From: Strigamia acuminata
Taxonomy: Eukaryota > Arthropoda > Chilopoda > Geophilomorpha > Linotaeniidae
DNA length: 64,000 nt
Reading direction: 5' to 3'
Assembly: GCA_949358305.1 (NCBI GenBank)
Contig: OX442314.1
Span: 63,559,369-63,623,368 of the forward strand
Part shown: positions 23,637 to 34,110 of the stretch, in pieces
Numbering within the stretch: the stretch's first letter is position 1
How the letters are laid out: the number at the start of each line of letters is the position of its first letter
Notes under the pieces: model-generated
Told to the model about the DNA's origin: nothing
What the model saw: only the letters and a program-made list of their open reading frames with translations
The model's database searches: none
Translations under genes and position numbers: made by a program

Positions 23637-23921
23637 ATGGACTCAAATTTAAATGGCACCTGTTGTGCTTCAAATAAAATAAAAATGAATTCAGAAAATG
23701 ACTGTTTGCAAAGAAAAGTGACCAAAAAGAAGCAATTAACTGATAATCAGCGAAATTATATACTGCAGCTCTTGCTGAAACGAAGCAATGTAAGAAATAA
23801 GTTGAGTCGTGGCGCCATTAATGAAATTGCAGGAAAACTTGGAGTTACTAGACTAACTGTTTCACGAATTTGGCAAGAAGTTAAGGACATATTCTTGCTG
23901 ATGTGTCATCAAAAAAAATAA
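23637..23921 (+). pseudogene. Mariner transposase, N-terminal DNA-binding part
   Basis: Ninety-four residues from the first ATG (an upstream TTG at 23622 is unlikely to be used). Residues about 32-80 (KKQLTDNQRNYILQLLLKR through GVTRLTVSRIWQE) form a helix-turn-helix that binds the terminal repeats in plant-type mariner transposases. The frame ends soon after VKDIFLLM, where the deletion junction brings in distal sequence in another frame. No catalytic Asp is present, so it could bind ends but not cut DNA. Confidence 0.8.
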
Positions 23922-24289
23922 ATGTGGCCGAAAACGCAATAATTACGCCCAACCCCCATTCTAGTGACAATGATGCTGTTTTGTTGGCCGAAGGATCAAA
24001 AGATGGATGGTGTATTCAATTTAAATCGCAGCCACCAAATAGTCCAGACCTAAACGTTTTAGATCTTGGATTTTTCAATTCAATTCAATCACTACAACAC
24101 AAAGCTTCACCAAAAACAATTGACGAATTAATTGAATGTGTACAGAACGCATTCAATGAATTAAACAAAGACAAACGTATTTTTGTCACTACAATGCTGT
24201 ATGGAGTCAGTGATGACAGCAAAGGGTGGCAACAATTGAAACTGCACGACAAAATTTTCATTGCTAATCACTATTGTTATTATTGTTAG
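23903..24289 (+). pseudogene. Mariner transposase, C-terminal part
   Basis: The frame overlaps the N-terminal remnant by 19 bases. It contains QPPNSPDLNVLDLGFFNSIQ, in which the Asp of SPD is the third catalytic acidic residue; the first two, with their surrounding strands, are gone. The rest (ASPKTIDELIECVQNAFNEL and onward) is the conserved C-terminal helix region. The ATG at 23903 is a by-product of the junction, not a native start. Nothing else in this window encodes the missing segment. Confidence 0.82.
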
Positions 24290-25201
24290 GGAGTATTATT
24301 TATTGTTATTGTTTACTCCACATTGTTTATTGTTGACTTAATTTTTTAATAATTTAACTTAATTAAATTAATTTTGTATTTATGTTGTATTTTTAATGAT
24401 AAAAATCAAATAAAACCAGAAATGTATACCATAATTTGGGACAGAAAAAACACCCCAAATGTATACCATAATTTGGGACAGAGGGAGTATTAACTTACAC
24501 GAATTGCATCAACAGCGCAACATGTTTCGTATTCAGTTGTTAATTTTCCATTTCCGTGCTCTGAGTAGTCAACACTGGTTTCATACATGGCCCACACATT
24601 CTCTCACCGAACGTACGGGGGGGTGAGAGACTCAGAGACGTGAATGTTGGGAAATAAAAGACCCTAGGGTGATGGGGGTGTGCGAGTATTTTTTTCCTGC
24701 CTTCTTTTCTCTATGCAACATCAATCATTAAAGACGTGCAGAAAAAAGACACGTGAAAAATGTTGCCAATGTTTTTCCCAAAAAGAATTATATTTTTTTT
24801 TTCATTTTTCTTTGTGGATCTTATATTTTTAAATATTTTTTCCTTTTGTTTTAATTACACGACTAAGAAACCATAAAAAGAAATTCTTAGAAAAAACTAC
24901 AAGGTAATTAGTTGAAGGTATGAGATTAGACCCGCTAACTGGTTTGCAAAACACCATCAGTAATGTCACGTGCTTAAGAGCAGGAAATAAACATGAAACT
25001 GAAGAAACACAAAATAGAGAATCAGAATAAATTTTTATTATCGTAATTAAGTGAATGTTTTATTTGCTCCATTTTATATAGTTAAATTTAAGTCGGACGA
25101 CAGAGTTTAGGAATCGGCCATGTTTGACGATGGGTGTCTAGCATCAGACTAATGCGGACATCCGTTTTAAATTTTTTTTTAATAAATAATAAAAAAAAAA
25201 A

Positions 25202-25236
<35 letters not shown>
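25202..25236 (+). repeat. (AAT)n microsatellite
   Basis: Eleven or so uninterrupted AAT units following an A run. The Leu-rich minus-strand frame here is a product of the repeat. Confidence 0.95.
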
Positions 25237-25237
<1 letters not shown>

Positions 25238-28200
25238 CGTTTAAAAGTGTATATATAAATAATAATTTGTGCATTAAGTTTTAGTTTGAGTGAACTGAAG
25301 GTGAAAATTGAGTTTAAGCTCGAGTTTAAGAAGTGGCCATTTTTCGTGATGTCATTGGGGATGAAGTCTAGCGTAAGGACGATGCAGCTATGTGGCAGCA
25401 AATTTAATTTTATCTACCACCGCCATGGAGCGTCATTACAAGTCGTATTTTTTTTTCTTCTTTTCTCCTTCCACAAATCTTAAAATTCGACTTTTCATTG
25501 ACAAAACCAAATCATTAAAATTTTCCACCAGAAAGAGCGTTAAGTTAAAATCAAATTCTAATAGAATTTAATGTCACTCTTTTCAATCATCCCAAATAAT
25601 GGCGAGTAATAAAATCTACATTTTTAATCCATTAATACAAATAGCTTTTTTCTTTCTTTCTTTCAATTTCGCATATATAAATGAGCAGAATAAAACGAGT
25701 AAAACAAAACAACAAATTGCATAGGTATAAAGCATTCACACACAATTAATTTTGGAAAGGAAAAAAAAAGAAAAAAGAAAAAGAAAAAAAAGATTTATTA
25801 ACATGTACTCGTGTTTCCATTTCAGAAGCACATTAAAGGTCGTACAACCTGCGTTCCATCACAACACCTCTTATTGATTTATTGAGTCGACAAAAGGAAA
25901 AATTTGCAACCGCCCACTCGCCCACACCCCTCCTTCTTACTAGGTAAATACAAACATGGTTAGAACAACGCCATCGACTCACAAATTACACGCTGACAAA
26001 TAGCGAGTGGTCACGAAGCCCAAAATGAATGTTTTCCATATCAAACTCAAAGAATTCTTCTTGAGGCCTAATCAGCCTGCCATCGGCTCACACGAATGAC
26101 ATAAAAATCTTTACCAGCACTCCCCTGCCAGCACCCTATTCACTTACCTTTTCAACTAAATCTCTATTTTGGCTCGATTTTTATCACATGACTCACGATA
26201 ATGACATAGCGCGGCCCTAACGACTACTTTTTAAGCTTCACTTCACAAATTTATCGAGACGAAATAAAAAAAAAAGAAAAAAAAAAAAATTATTTACAAT
26301 CTTTTCAAAAATGCTGATACTCAATAAAATAAATCTCATTTGTACAAATATACCGGTGAGAAACGCCTAAAACACTAAAAATACGCCTCTCAAAATAAAT
26401 AATACCGATACGATAAATAAAATGCCTCGTACTAGTATTTGGAAGGAAGGAAATCGACATATTGGCATACGATTTTTCAGTCGAAAATCTCATTACGAAA
26501 TTCTAGAATATTTCTTTCATTCTGCGTATAAATATCAAATTAAAACATTCCTATTTAATTCAGTTGGAAATTGTCAGAATGGATGTGTGTCCTCTTTGCC
26601 ATTGTTGGCATTATTCCGCCCAACAGCGCGCCCGTCCCCAGTCCCCCCAAGTAGAGATGGTGTTTGAATGTAAAATGGGCAGCCCATCAATGTAAATTTC
26701 CGAGAAGAGACGTGAATTTAAATGGAGAAGCATTATTGAACGTCTGTGGACTGTGCAAATCAGGATTGTGGACCAAAATTACATCCAAAGTCAAAAATCA
26801 AAGAATTAAAATTTAAAATTTAAAAATTTATTCGCTTTTTCAAAATGTTTTAATTCCCCATTTGTATTTTCGGCAGCTTCATAAAAATTACATTTTCAAA
26901 ATTGGTCAACATTTTAACCGGAACGCATTAAGCAGCATATGGTGCGTTTCAAAAAAACTACTCGCGAGATGTATGAAGTAATTTTTTTTGCAAGCTACGG
27001 TAAAAAGCCAAACTCAGACGTGTTTGGACTCGAAAAACGTCTCCGCTTCTACTTTCCAAATGAGACCCACGTGAAATTTTAATCTTTAATAGTAAAAGGG
27101 AAAAGAAGAAGGAGCAGAAGACGAAGCAGAAGGAAGGGGGAATGGATATATAGGAATAAGGGGAAAACGAGGGTAGAAAAAAAAGCTTTCAAGTCTAAAT
27201 TGCACCCAGTTCCAATTGACCGTGATGTTGCACACATCAAACAGAATATTTGCCCAAGATATATTCGTACGGTCGAAGGAACCGTGGCAAAAGAGCAAAA
27301 GAATGAGGCGTTTTTTTTTCCTCGCGATCACAATTTCTCACCACGCCTTTTAAATTTTACAAATAACGTTTCAATTCCCCGTCGAACCACTCCAAACGCA
27401 ACGCCAACGCCGTGCAGCCTGCGCAAACTCGGGCGGATTATTTTTTAATCAATGTTTCAAATTATAATAATCATCCTCCCAAAATTTTAATTTTAAAACT
27501 CCAATTTTAAAGCGGAAAAGTAATTAATTTCTTTGCAACCGTAATAACATGTAATCACACATTAAGCTAGCCAAGCCCATCTTCCTCGCAAGGTGTAATT
27601 CGATTTCCAAACTACAATTTATTATACAACTGATTGCATTAAATTATTACAATCTCACTTACTTAATTACGACTGCAAGTAGCCAACATGATTAGACAAA
27701 TGGATCTACTTAATAACACCACCACCTTTCTGGTCAATAAAATCTCCAGCGCTAAAACATGACACACGAGTGGCAACAAAGAAAATTGCACATTATTATA
27801 TATTATCCCCCAACCATAATAACACATTTCCAATATGTGCAATTGAAGGCATCGGAGAAGAGAACACTTTTCTTCTTCCGTTCTTGCTCTTTTTAATATT
27901 GTTTGTGGTGATTATTAAACCTGCAATAAGGCAGCTTTATTTGCAGCTTATCTGGAGGCTAGAACAGCAAGGTCTGAGTCTGAGGTTCTGTGCTATCGAA
28001 TTGTGTGAGCTCCATAAAGTAGTAAAAGCAGTGTTTGTCTGACACTGTAAGGCAAAACAAACCAACTTTTCTTCATTATAAATATTGAACTAGTGAACTT
28101 GGCCCAGTCGAACATGGTTGAGGACCAGCAAAGCTGAAAATTCCCTCCACCGGTTTAATGCACATTTTCGAGTTCAACTTTGACATTTCATATTCAACAT

Positions 28201-28271
28201 AAGGATCAAGGAATTATTATTCTTCACACAACTTTTAATTCTTCAGCGTTAAGTGGATTAGAATTTAGAAA

Positions 28272-28291
28272 TATATATATATATATATATC
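28272..28291. repeat. (AT)n tract
   Basis: About ten AT units directly abutting the left end of the next MITE, perhaps its preferred insertion target. Confidence 0.9.
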
Positions 28292-28692
28292 TATACTCTA
28301 GCAGAGTCTAAAAGTGCGCTAATTTTTCATTGGTCCAGCCATTTCACTAGTGTAGTGATACCAAAAAATAGATCAAAACACTGGCTGACATTTTGAATAC
28401 TTTCCAGGCAAAACAACCAATAAAAAAATTCAAAAATTGCTTGCTTTCCTGACAAAGCAATTAATAAGCTGAACCAACCGAACAAACATGTATTTTGACA
28501 GCATAAAACATTATTTTTTGAATTGAATAAAAAAAAATAATAAACTTGCATTATTTCACTCATTATAATAATCTCGCAAATTAAAAACATAACAAAACTA
28601 CTTTTCCTGGTGGTAGTACACAGTCCACAGTTAGGAGTAATCAGGATGGACCAATGAAAAATTAGCGCACTCTTATACTCTGCCAGAGTATA
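28292..28692. mobile_element. MITE, family C copy 1
   Basis: A 401-bp element with inverted termini of about 46 bp: TATACTCTAGCAGAGTCTAA on the left against TATACTCTGGCAGAGTATAA on the right (opposite strand), continuing to GTGCGCTAATTTTTCATTGG on both sides. The core shares GTAGTGATAC..AAAAAATAGA..CAAA, a CTTTCCTGACAAA block and AAACTACTTTTCCTG with the element at 47473, but the outer termini differ. Non-coding. Confidence 0.85.
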
Positions 28693-29668
28693 ATTATATA
28701 TTTGTGTTAGAAAAATTTCTCTTATAGCGATTAGAAATTATGCAGAATGTTGCCATTTTCTACCACGCTTCTTAACCTCATTAGAGATTGGCCATAAATT
28801 TATCAATTTTTGTAAAAACTTGATTTAATGACTCCGTTATAACAATTTCATCTGCTATAATGAAATCTTTTACATATGCATCAGGCTGAAAATTAAATCA
28901 ATATCTGCAATCTCATAAAATTTGATTTTTTTTTCTATTTTTTTTCTTTTTGGAAATCTTGATGAAACACCTTCTTGCACCACAAATCTCTGAATAAACA
29001 ATGCAGAGAAGAAAAAAAGAAAAAGAAAATCCAATTTTTAATCTTCTCATCTCTATGTATGTAGCTTCACTCCCACACTTTTATTTTTTTTCATTTCTGA
29101 AAATTCCATTACCCGGCATCAATCCATTGTATTTTCGTATATACCACACTTTTCCTGTCCCTGATAGAGACACTTTTATGACCCAATGATTGAACTTTAT
29201 CTTCAAAACCACGTGGTCAACGCAATTGAAGAGAGGGAAAGTCCAGCTTATTACACACAAAATTGCTCCACTATACTCACACCCCCTCAGACCCCTCTAG
29301 AAAAAATCTTGACCACCAGAGACAAAGACACAGCTTCTGATTGCTTCATTCCCTCAAGGAAATAAAAATAAAAAAAATAAAACATAAAAAAAATAAAAAT
29401 AAAAAAAATATTGATTTTTTTATTTTTATTTTATTTTTGTTTATTTTTGTTTATTATTTTTTTACGATCCTGAATTACTAGATTTAATAATTATGTAGAG
29501 TGCAAACGGTTGCTTAAAATAAGTCTTACAAATAGTTATCAATAAAAATAAGACGCTATTTTATTCTGTATAGCTACTTATAAAATAAACATACTCATAT
29601 TTAGACTTGAAATATTTACAAATGACTAAACTTTAGCCCTTAAAACTGATACAACTAATACTGTTAAA
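28693..29668. other. Non-coding stretch with a low-complexity foldback
   Basis: No gene. At about 29359-29462 an A-rich half (AAATAAAA units) is followed by a T-rich half (TTTTATTTT units), forming an imperfect hairpin of about 50 bp per arm. Confidence 0.6.
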
Positions 29669-29672
29669 TTAA

Positions 29673-29986
29673 GGCAGTGGCTACATTCATGTCCGACGTG
29701 AACGTATTATTTTCATGACGCGCTGTGATTGGCTGAGATCTATTCAGGTCGGTTTGTTTCCTCAACGTAATTTTTCTCAAATTCAATGTTTTCGAGGTTT
29801 TAGCTTCTTTTTTTCTTACAAGGGGGGGCTTAGCCCCCCCTTGACCCCCCAGACCTAACCTTATCCGTTTTTAGCAAAGTTGACAAAATGAGGATTTTCG
29901 TCAATGTATTTCAATGCATCTCTCAACCAATCACAGCGCGTCATGAAAATAATACGTTCATGTCGGACATGAACGTAGCCACTTCG
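29673..29986. mobile_element. TTAA-flanked MITE, family D
   Basis: TTAA at 29669-29672 and 29987-29990 flank a 314-bp element with nearly 65-bp inverted termini, e.g. CAGTGGCTACATTCATGTCC left against AAGTGGCTACGTTCATGTCC right (opposite strand), continuing through GAACGTATTATTTTCATGAC and GCGCTGTGATTGG on both sides. In the middle is a G7/C7 near-palindrome GGGGGGGCTTAGCCCCCCC (about 29822-29840) followed by a further C6 run. Non-coding. Confidence 0.85.
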
Positions 29987-29990
29987 TTAA

Positions 29991-31504
29991 AGGAAACATA
30001 AACTAACTAATAGGATAAAACAATTGTTAAACGACATCAACTCGCAGATTGGAATGGTGTCGATTATCTCAGTGTCGTCGCTCGTTGTTGCGACGTTACT
30101 TCTGTCTGAACGTGAATCGGATTGCTGCGATAAAGCAATCGCGGGATATACCCGATTATGCGAGTACATTACAAATGCATTCCGTCTTCTCAAAGGTCTC
30201 CGAAACACCTAACAAGTTCAGTCTTGCGACGACGACGCAGGTCTGCATGCGAGCAGGGCTGTGCTGAAACTCTAGCTTAATCAAGCCAGATAAATTCCTC
30301 TTTGGATAAGGAATTCCTTCTTTTTTACTGGAAAGAATAAACCACTTTGTTCTCGATCAGTTAAGCGTAACTGAAAAAAATGAGTCCAAACACGGGATCC
30401 AATCTCAGATTAATCCAAGAAATAAGTGTTGATTTCAAGAGTAACAAAGTTAAGATGTTGCAGGTTTCAAAGTGATTTTTAGACTGGAGATTATATTCAA
30501 TCATATTAAATATTTTAACATTTATTCTCCAAAATGCATAAAGTAATTTTTTTTTTAGCGATAGTGATTTTTGGTATCACTACAATTTTTATTTTTAAAT
30601 CCAAAACTTTTAACAAATTTCTCAACATGTTTTCACATGATTTAGTATTCAAAACGTCTGGCTTTCTCTCAAATCACTAGACATATGGTCAATAGGACAT
30701 AATTCTCAAGAGCATATTTTATGCAAGCTGCGTATTGGCACAATTGGCCATGCAAATTCAATTGAGCCGCTACGGGGCCACCCACCTGAAGATGGGCGGA
30801 CAAACTTGAGTCTTTCTCTCTCTCTCGCTTCTGCATACAACTCGATACTTTTCGAGAGGTAGTTACAAGAGGTATATTTTGGCTTTGCATGAATTTTAAA
30901 TGAACATAACTAGGTCTACATTCTCATCTCTTGGCATCATCAACTACGGCTGACAAAGCATCTCAACATGCGCCTCTGGCAAACGTCAGTCCAAACTTAA
31001 TTTACACCTTATCCGCTGGGAATTGGCCAATCCGAGCCTTCATTCCGGTTGGCAAAAATAGGCACACTTTAAAAGTTTGTCGTTTCCTCTTGAGAATAAC
31101 TTTCAATTCCTTCCCTTGCTAAACATCTTCCTTTTTTTTGCTTCTTTTTCTTCTTTTTTTCTTGGTTTTTCCTTCGCAGAATAATTTATAAAGACAACAA
31201 AAATGTGTTTTACCAAACATGTCAACAGCCGTTGATGCATTCGGTAATCAAATCATCAGTTTCTGGCGTTTTAATGAGTTCACTTCAAAAGATAAATAAA
31301 AAGGAATACGACACTTTCTTTTTCTTTTTGTTATTATTAATATTAATATTATTATTATTATTATTATTATTGTTATTATTGTTAAAAAACATTTTGTTAT
31401 TGATTTGTTTATGTTATTATTGGTTATGACAGTGCTTGCCAGTTTGCTTTTTATGGATGTTTTTTATTTTGAATTTGATATCAGTGTTGATAATATTGTT
31501 TTTT
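29991..31504. other. Non-coding stretch
   Basis: No recognisable gene. It includes a (TTA)n microsatellite at about 31330-31382. Open frames at 30024-30267 on the plus strand lack any known domain. Confidence 0.55.
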
Positions 31505-31508
31505 TTAA

Positions 31509-31719
31509 CCCTTCCAACGCTAAGATGGGTCTTTTTGTGACAACATTTTTAAAAAATCATTATTTTTATGTGAAATAATTTTTTTTATCTGATTTTTGCT
31601 GACTGAACCTTTGAAACATCACTAGACACTAAACTAAAATTGAATTTTTTTTAATTTGTCTGTAATTTGAAACCAAAGATTAACTGGGTCAAAAAAGACC
31701 CATCTCAGGAGTCTAAAGG
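31509..31719. mobile_element. TTAA-type MITE, family E (right flank decayed)
   Basis: After TTAA (31505-31508) the element begins CCCTTCCAACGCTAAGATGG. The right end, read on the opposite strand, is CCTTTAGACTCCTGAGATGG followed by GTCTTTTTTGACCC, matching the left GTCTTTTTGTGAC. CCCTT termini with TTAA fit piggyBac-type elements. The right flank reads ACAT rather than TTAA, so that side has mutated or been truncated. Confidence 0.55.
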
Positions 31720-31831
31720 ACATAAATCCAATGTTGTGTGTTGTGGTCAAAAACATGTGTTTGCCAAATTCTTTTGGAATTCCATAGAACCCGGATGTTG
31801 CACATTCGCAGAATCTGAATGAATTTATTAT

Positions 31832-34110
31832 TTGTTATTGGATTTAATTTTCTCCAACCTTGTGGACATTTGCTGGACCTCTTCTCCTATTAGTGTTGTT
31901 CCGGTCGACAGATACCACCCTGTTTTGCTTTTTGCTGTGCTTTCTATTTCTCCTGACTCTTGCTGGCAGTTTTTCGCTGTTACCATGCGGGCAAATTGGT
32001 CTCCTGTTGTGCTTGCTGCCGATGTGGATGCTGGGATGGTTGCCTTCAGAAATATTTTGGGAGGCTATTACTCATTTTGTGCTTCGCCGTACAGTTTTTA
32101 GTTCTAGTTTTCGTGTTTGGCTCTCTCCTGCATTATGGCGTGTGCTCCAGTGGAAGCGGCTTTATCTCTGCAGGTTCAGGCGTTTGAATAGGGTTTCTGA
32201 TTATCTGGGTTTTGCCCGATGTCGTAGTGAGGCCAAGAGGCTCCTGCATGTGGATCGTGCTGGCCATTTTCAATCTATTGCTGATTCGGTTCGTCATAAT
32301 CCCTCAAACTATTGAAAATTTGTGGGTAGTCGTTACAGGGAGGCCCACTTCGACATTGCTCCTGAATATCCATGGTAACCTTACTTCAGATGTTTATGCC
32401 CTGGGAAGAGCATTCACCAAGTTTTTTGGTTCGGTGGTTGGTCGGGCCCGGTGAGGATCTGGATTTTTCGAATTATGTGTGCCATCAGTATTATGTTTTT
32501 AATTGTTCCAGCTCTTTTCCTACGATTTGCCTTGACATGCCTTGTCTTAAGACTTCTGGTGTTATTGCTACTTCTAGGCACTTGCGTCCCAAGAAGTCCT
32601 GTAGTGTGGATGCGATCCTGAGTTTTATTCTGAAGGGGTGCATCAAAGTTTTGTCTGCTCCGTTGGTTTACCTGTATTTGTTCAATCGTTCACTTTCCAG
32701 TTGTGTTTTTCCCTCTTACTGGAAAACCGCTCTGGTTGTTCCAGTTTTTAAGAGTGGTGGTCACTAATTATTGTCCTATTTCTTTGCTCAACTCTGTAGC
32801 TAAGCTTGTTGAGTTATCGATATTATCTAAATTTCGTGTTTGGACTGACAGTTTCATTATTTATTGTCAGTTCGAATTTGTTAAGGAAAAATCGGTGGAG
32901 TTGAGTCTCTTATTTTTCTATAATGCAGTTTTTAAGTCTTTTCTTTCTCAAAGCCAATATGATGTCATCTACCTTGATCTGGTCCAGACATTCTATTAAC
33001 CATTCGTTGCTATTAGAAAACTTATCCTTCTATAGTATGACCACTCATTTCTGTAACTGGTTTCGGAGTTAATTTGAGTTGCTGCTCTGCCTATGTGAAG
33101 TGTGGTGACTGTCGTGTCTATACCGATTCTTTTAGTTGCGCAACTGGTGTTCCTCAGGGCTCTTTCCTTGGGCCTATTCTTCTTTTAATCTATTTTATTT
33201 TCTTGTTTCATTCATGATTTTCATCATGCTTTATTTGCAGATAACGCTAAGTTGGGTGTTGAGGTCCGGCCTGTGGAGGATTGCTGTCGTCTTCAGCGGA
33301 GCCTTGATTTGATCCTTGAACCACATCTGTAAACCCTGAGAAGTCTGTGGTTTTGTCTTTTTCCAGAAAGACAGTAAAGATCTGTTTTCCTTATCGTTTT
33401 GCCAATGTTTCCATACATCGTTGCCCAATGCCCATCTTATTCAGAATCTGGGTGTTATCGTGGATGTGAGTCTGACTTTTAGTCTCCATGTTGCTGGAGC
33501 TATTGCACGTTGTGCCAGGTTCTTGGGTATTATCTATAAGCTTTCATTTCCTTTTAATTCTTTTTTTCCACTAAATCTCCTTTTCATGCTTTAGGTTAGG
33601 TCTCGTTTAATGTTTGCCAGTCTCTTTTGGTGCGGCTGTACCCCATACTTGCGTCTTCGATTGGAGGGGGTCCAGCGGCATTTTGCCTGGAATATTTTTC
33701 AGGGCGTGGATGTACCTTATTCTTACGTCTCCATTCTTAGGCGGTTGAATTTAACTACTATATCATTCGCAATGCGGAGGGCAGATTGTGTCTTCGTATT
33801 TTTAGGGGCCTCTTGTATGCCCGTGACATTCTGATGTTCTTTTGCCTGAGACTTCCTTAAGTCCTACCCGTCCCGTTGCTCATCTTTTTGTTTCTGGTGA
33901 TCTGCAATCGCCAATTGGCCGCATCATGGACTGTTGTAACTGTTACTTGTCTGGGAGAGATATTTTTTCTTGCACTCTGGCAAACACCGTGAATGAGAAT
34001 GCTTCCTGATTATGTATTATCTTATGTATTATGTTTTGTATATTTTTGTCTTGCTTTGAATGTAGGCACCCCTTCAATCCTTGTGTTGAGGATGAAACAT
34101 TTATTATTAT
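31832..34110 (+). pseudogene. Decayed Jockey/CR1-like non-LTR retrotransposon (LINE)
   Basis: Several frames must be combined to read it. Seen in order: endonuclease tail (LDLIFSNLVDI..VPVDRYHP, 31835-31921); linker with FARCRSEAKRLL (32200-32240); reverse transcriptase finger/palm with LRPKKSCSVDAILSFILKGC (32580-32645), FPSYWKTALVVPVFKSGG (32708-32760), YCPISLLNSVAKL, FVKEKSVELSLL; the ATGVPQGS motif near 33138-33161; the active site as FADNAKLGVEV near 33232, where the usual YADD/FADD has become FADN; PEKSVVLSFSRKT; and a C-terminal region (LEGVQRHFAWNIF, 33662-33700). The 3' end passes GTTGAGGATGAAACATTTATT into an A/T-rich tail near 34110. Frameshifts, stops and the active-site change make it dead. 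The 5' ORF1 and most of the endonuclease are missing, typical of 5' truncation. Confidence 0.88.

Larger units (their letters stand above)
23454..24487 (+). mobile_element. Plant-type mariner-like element, internally deleted
   Basis: TA dinucleotides (23452-23453, 24488-24489) flank a 1034-bp element with 31-bp perfect terminal inverted repeats beginning CTCCCTCTGTCCCAAATT. CTCCCTC-type termini and the transposase motif PPNSPDLNVLDLGFF are the signature of the mariner-like group best known from plants and Stowaway MITEs. The coding region has lost its middle: the DNA-binding N-terminus is joined to the C-terminal third. The right terminus is duplicated: an inner copy of the repeat (24421-24445) is followed by the outer one (24457-24487). 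The intact identical termini suggest it could still be moved by a full-length relative. Confidence 0.88.
24490..28291. other. Non-coding stretch
   Basis: No recognisable gene. It contains an AAT microsatellite (listed next), T- and A-rich runs, and GA-rich tracts near 25759-25795 and 27095-27140. Confidence 0.6.

Noticed and set aside
31205-31429. Leu-rich plus-strand frame
   Set aside because: Generated by the (TTA)n microsatellite.
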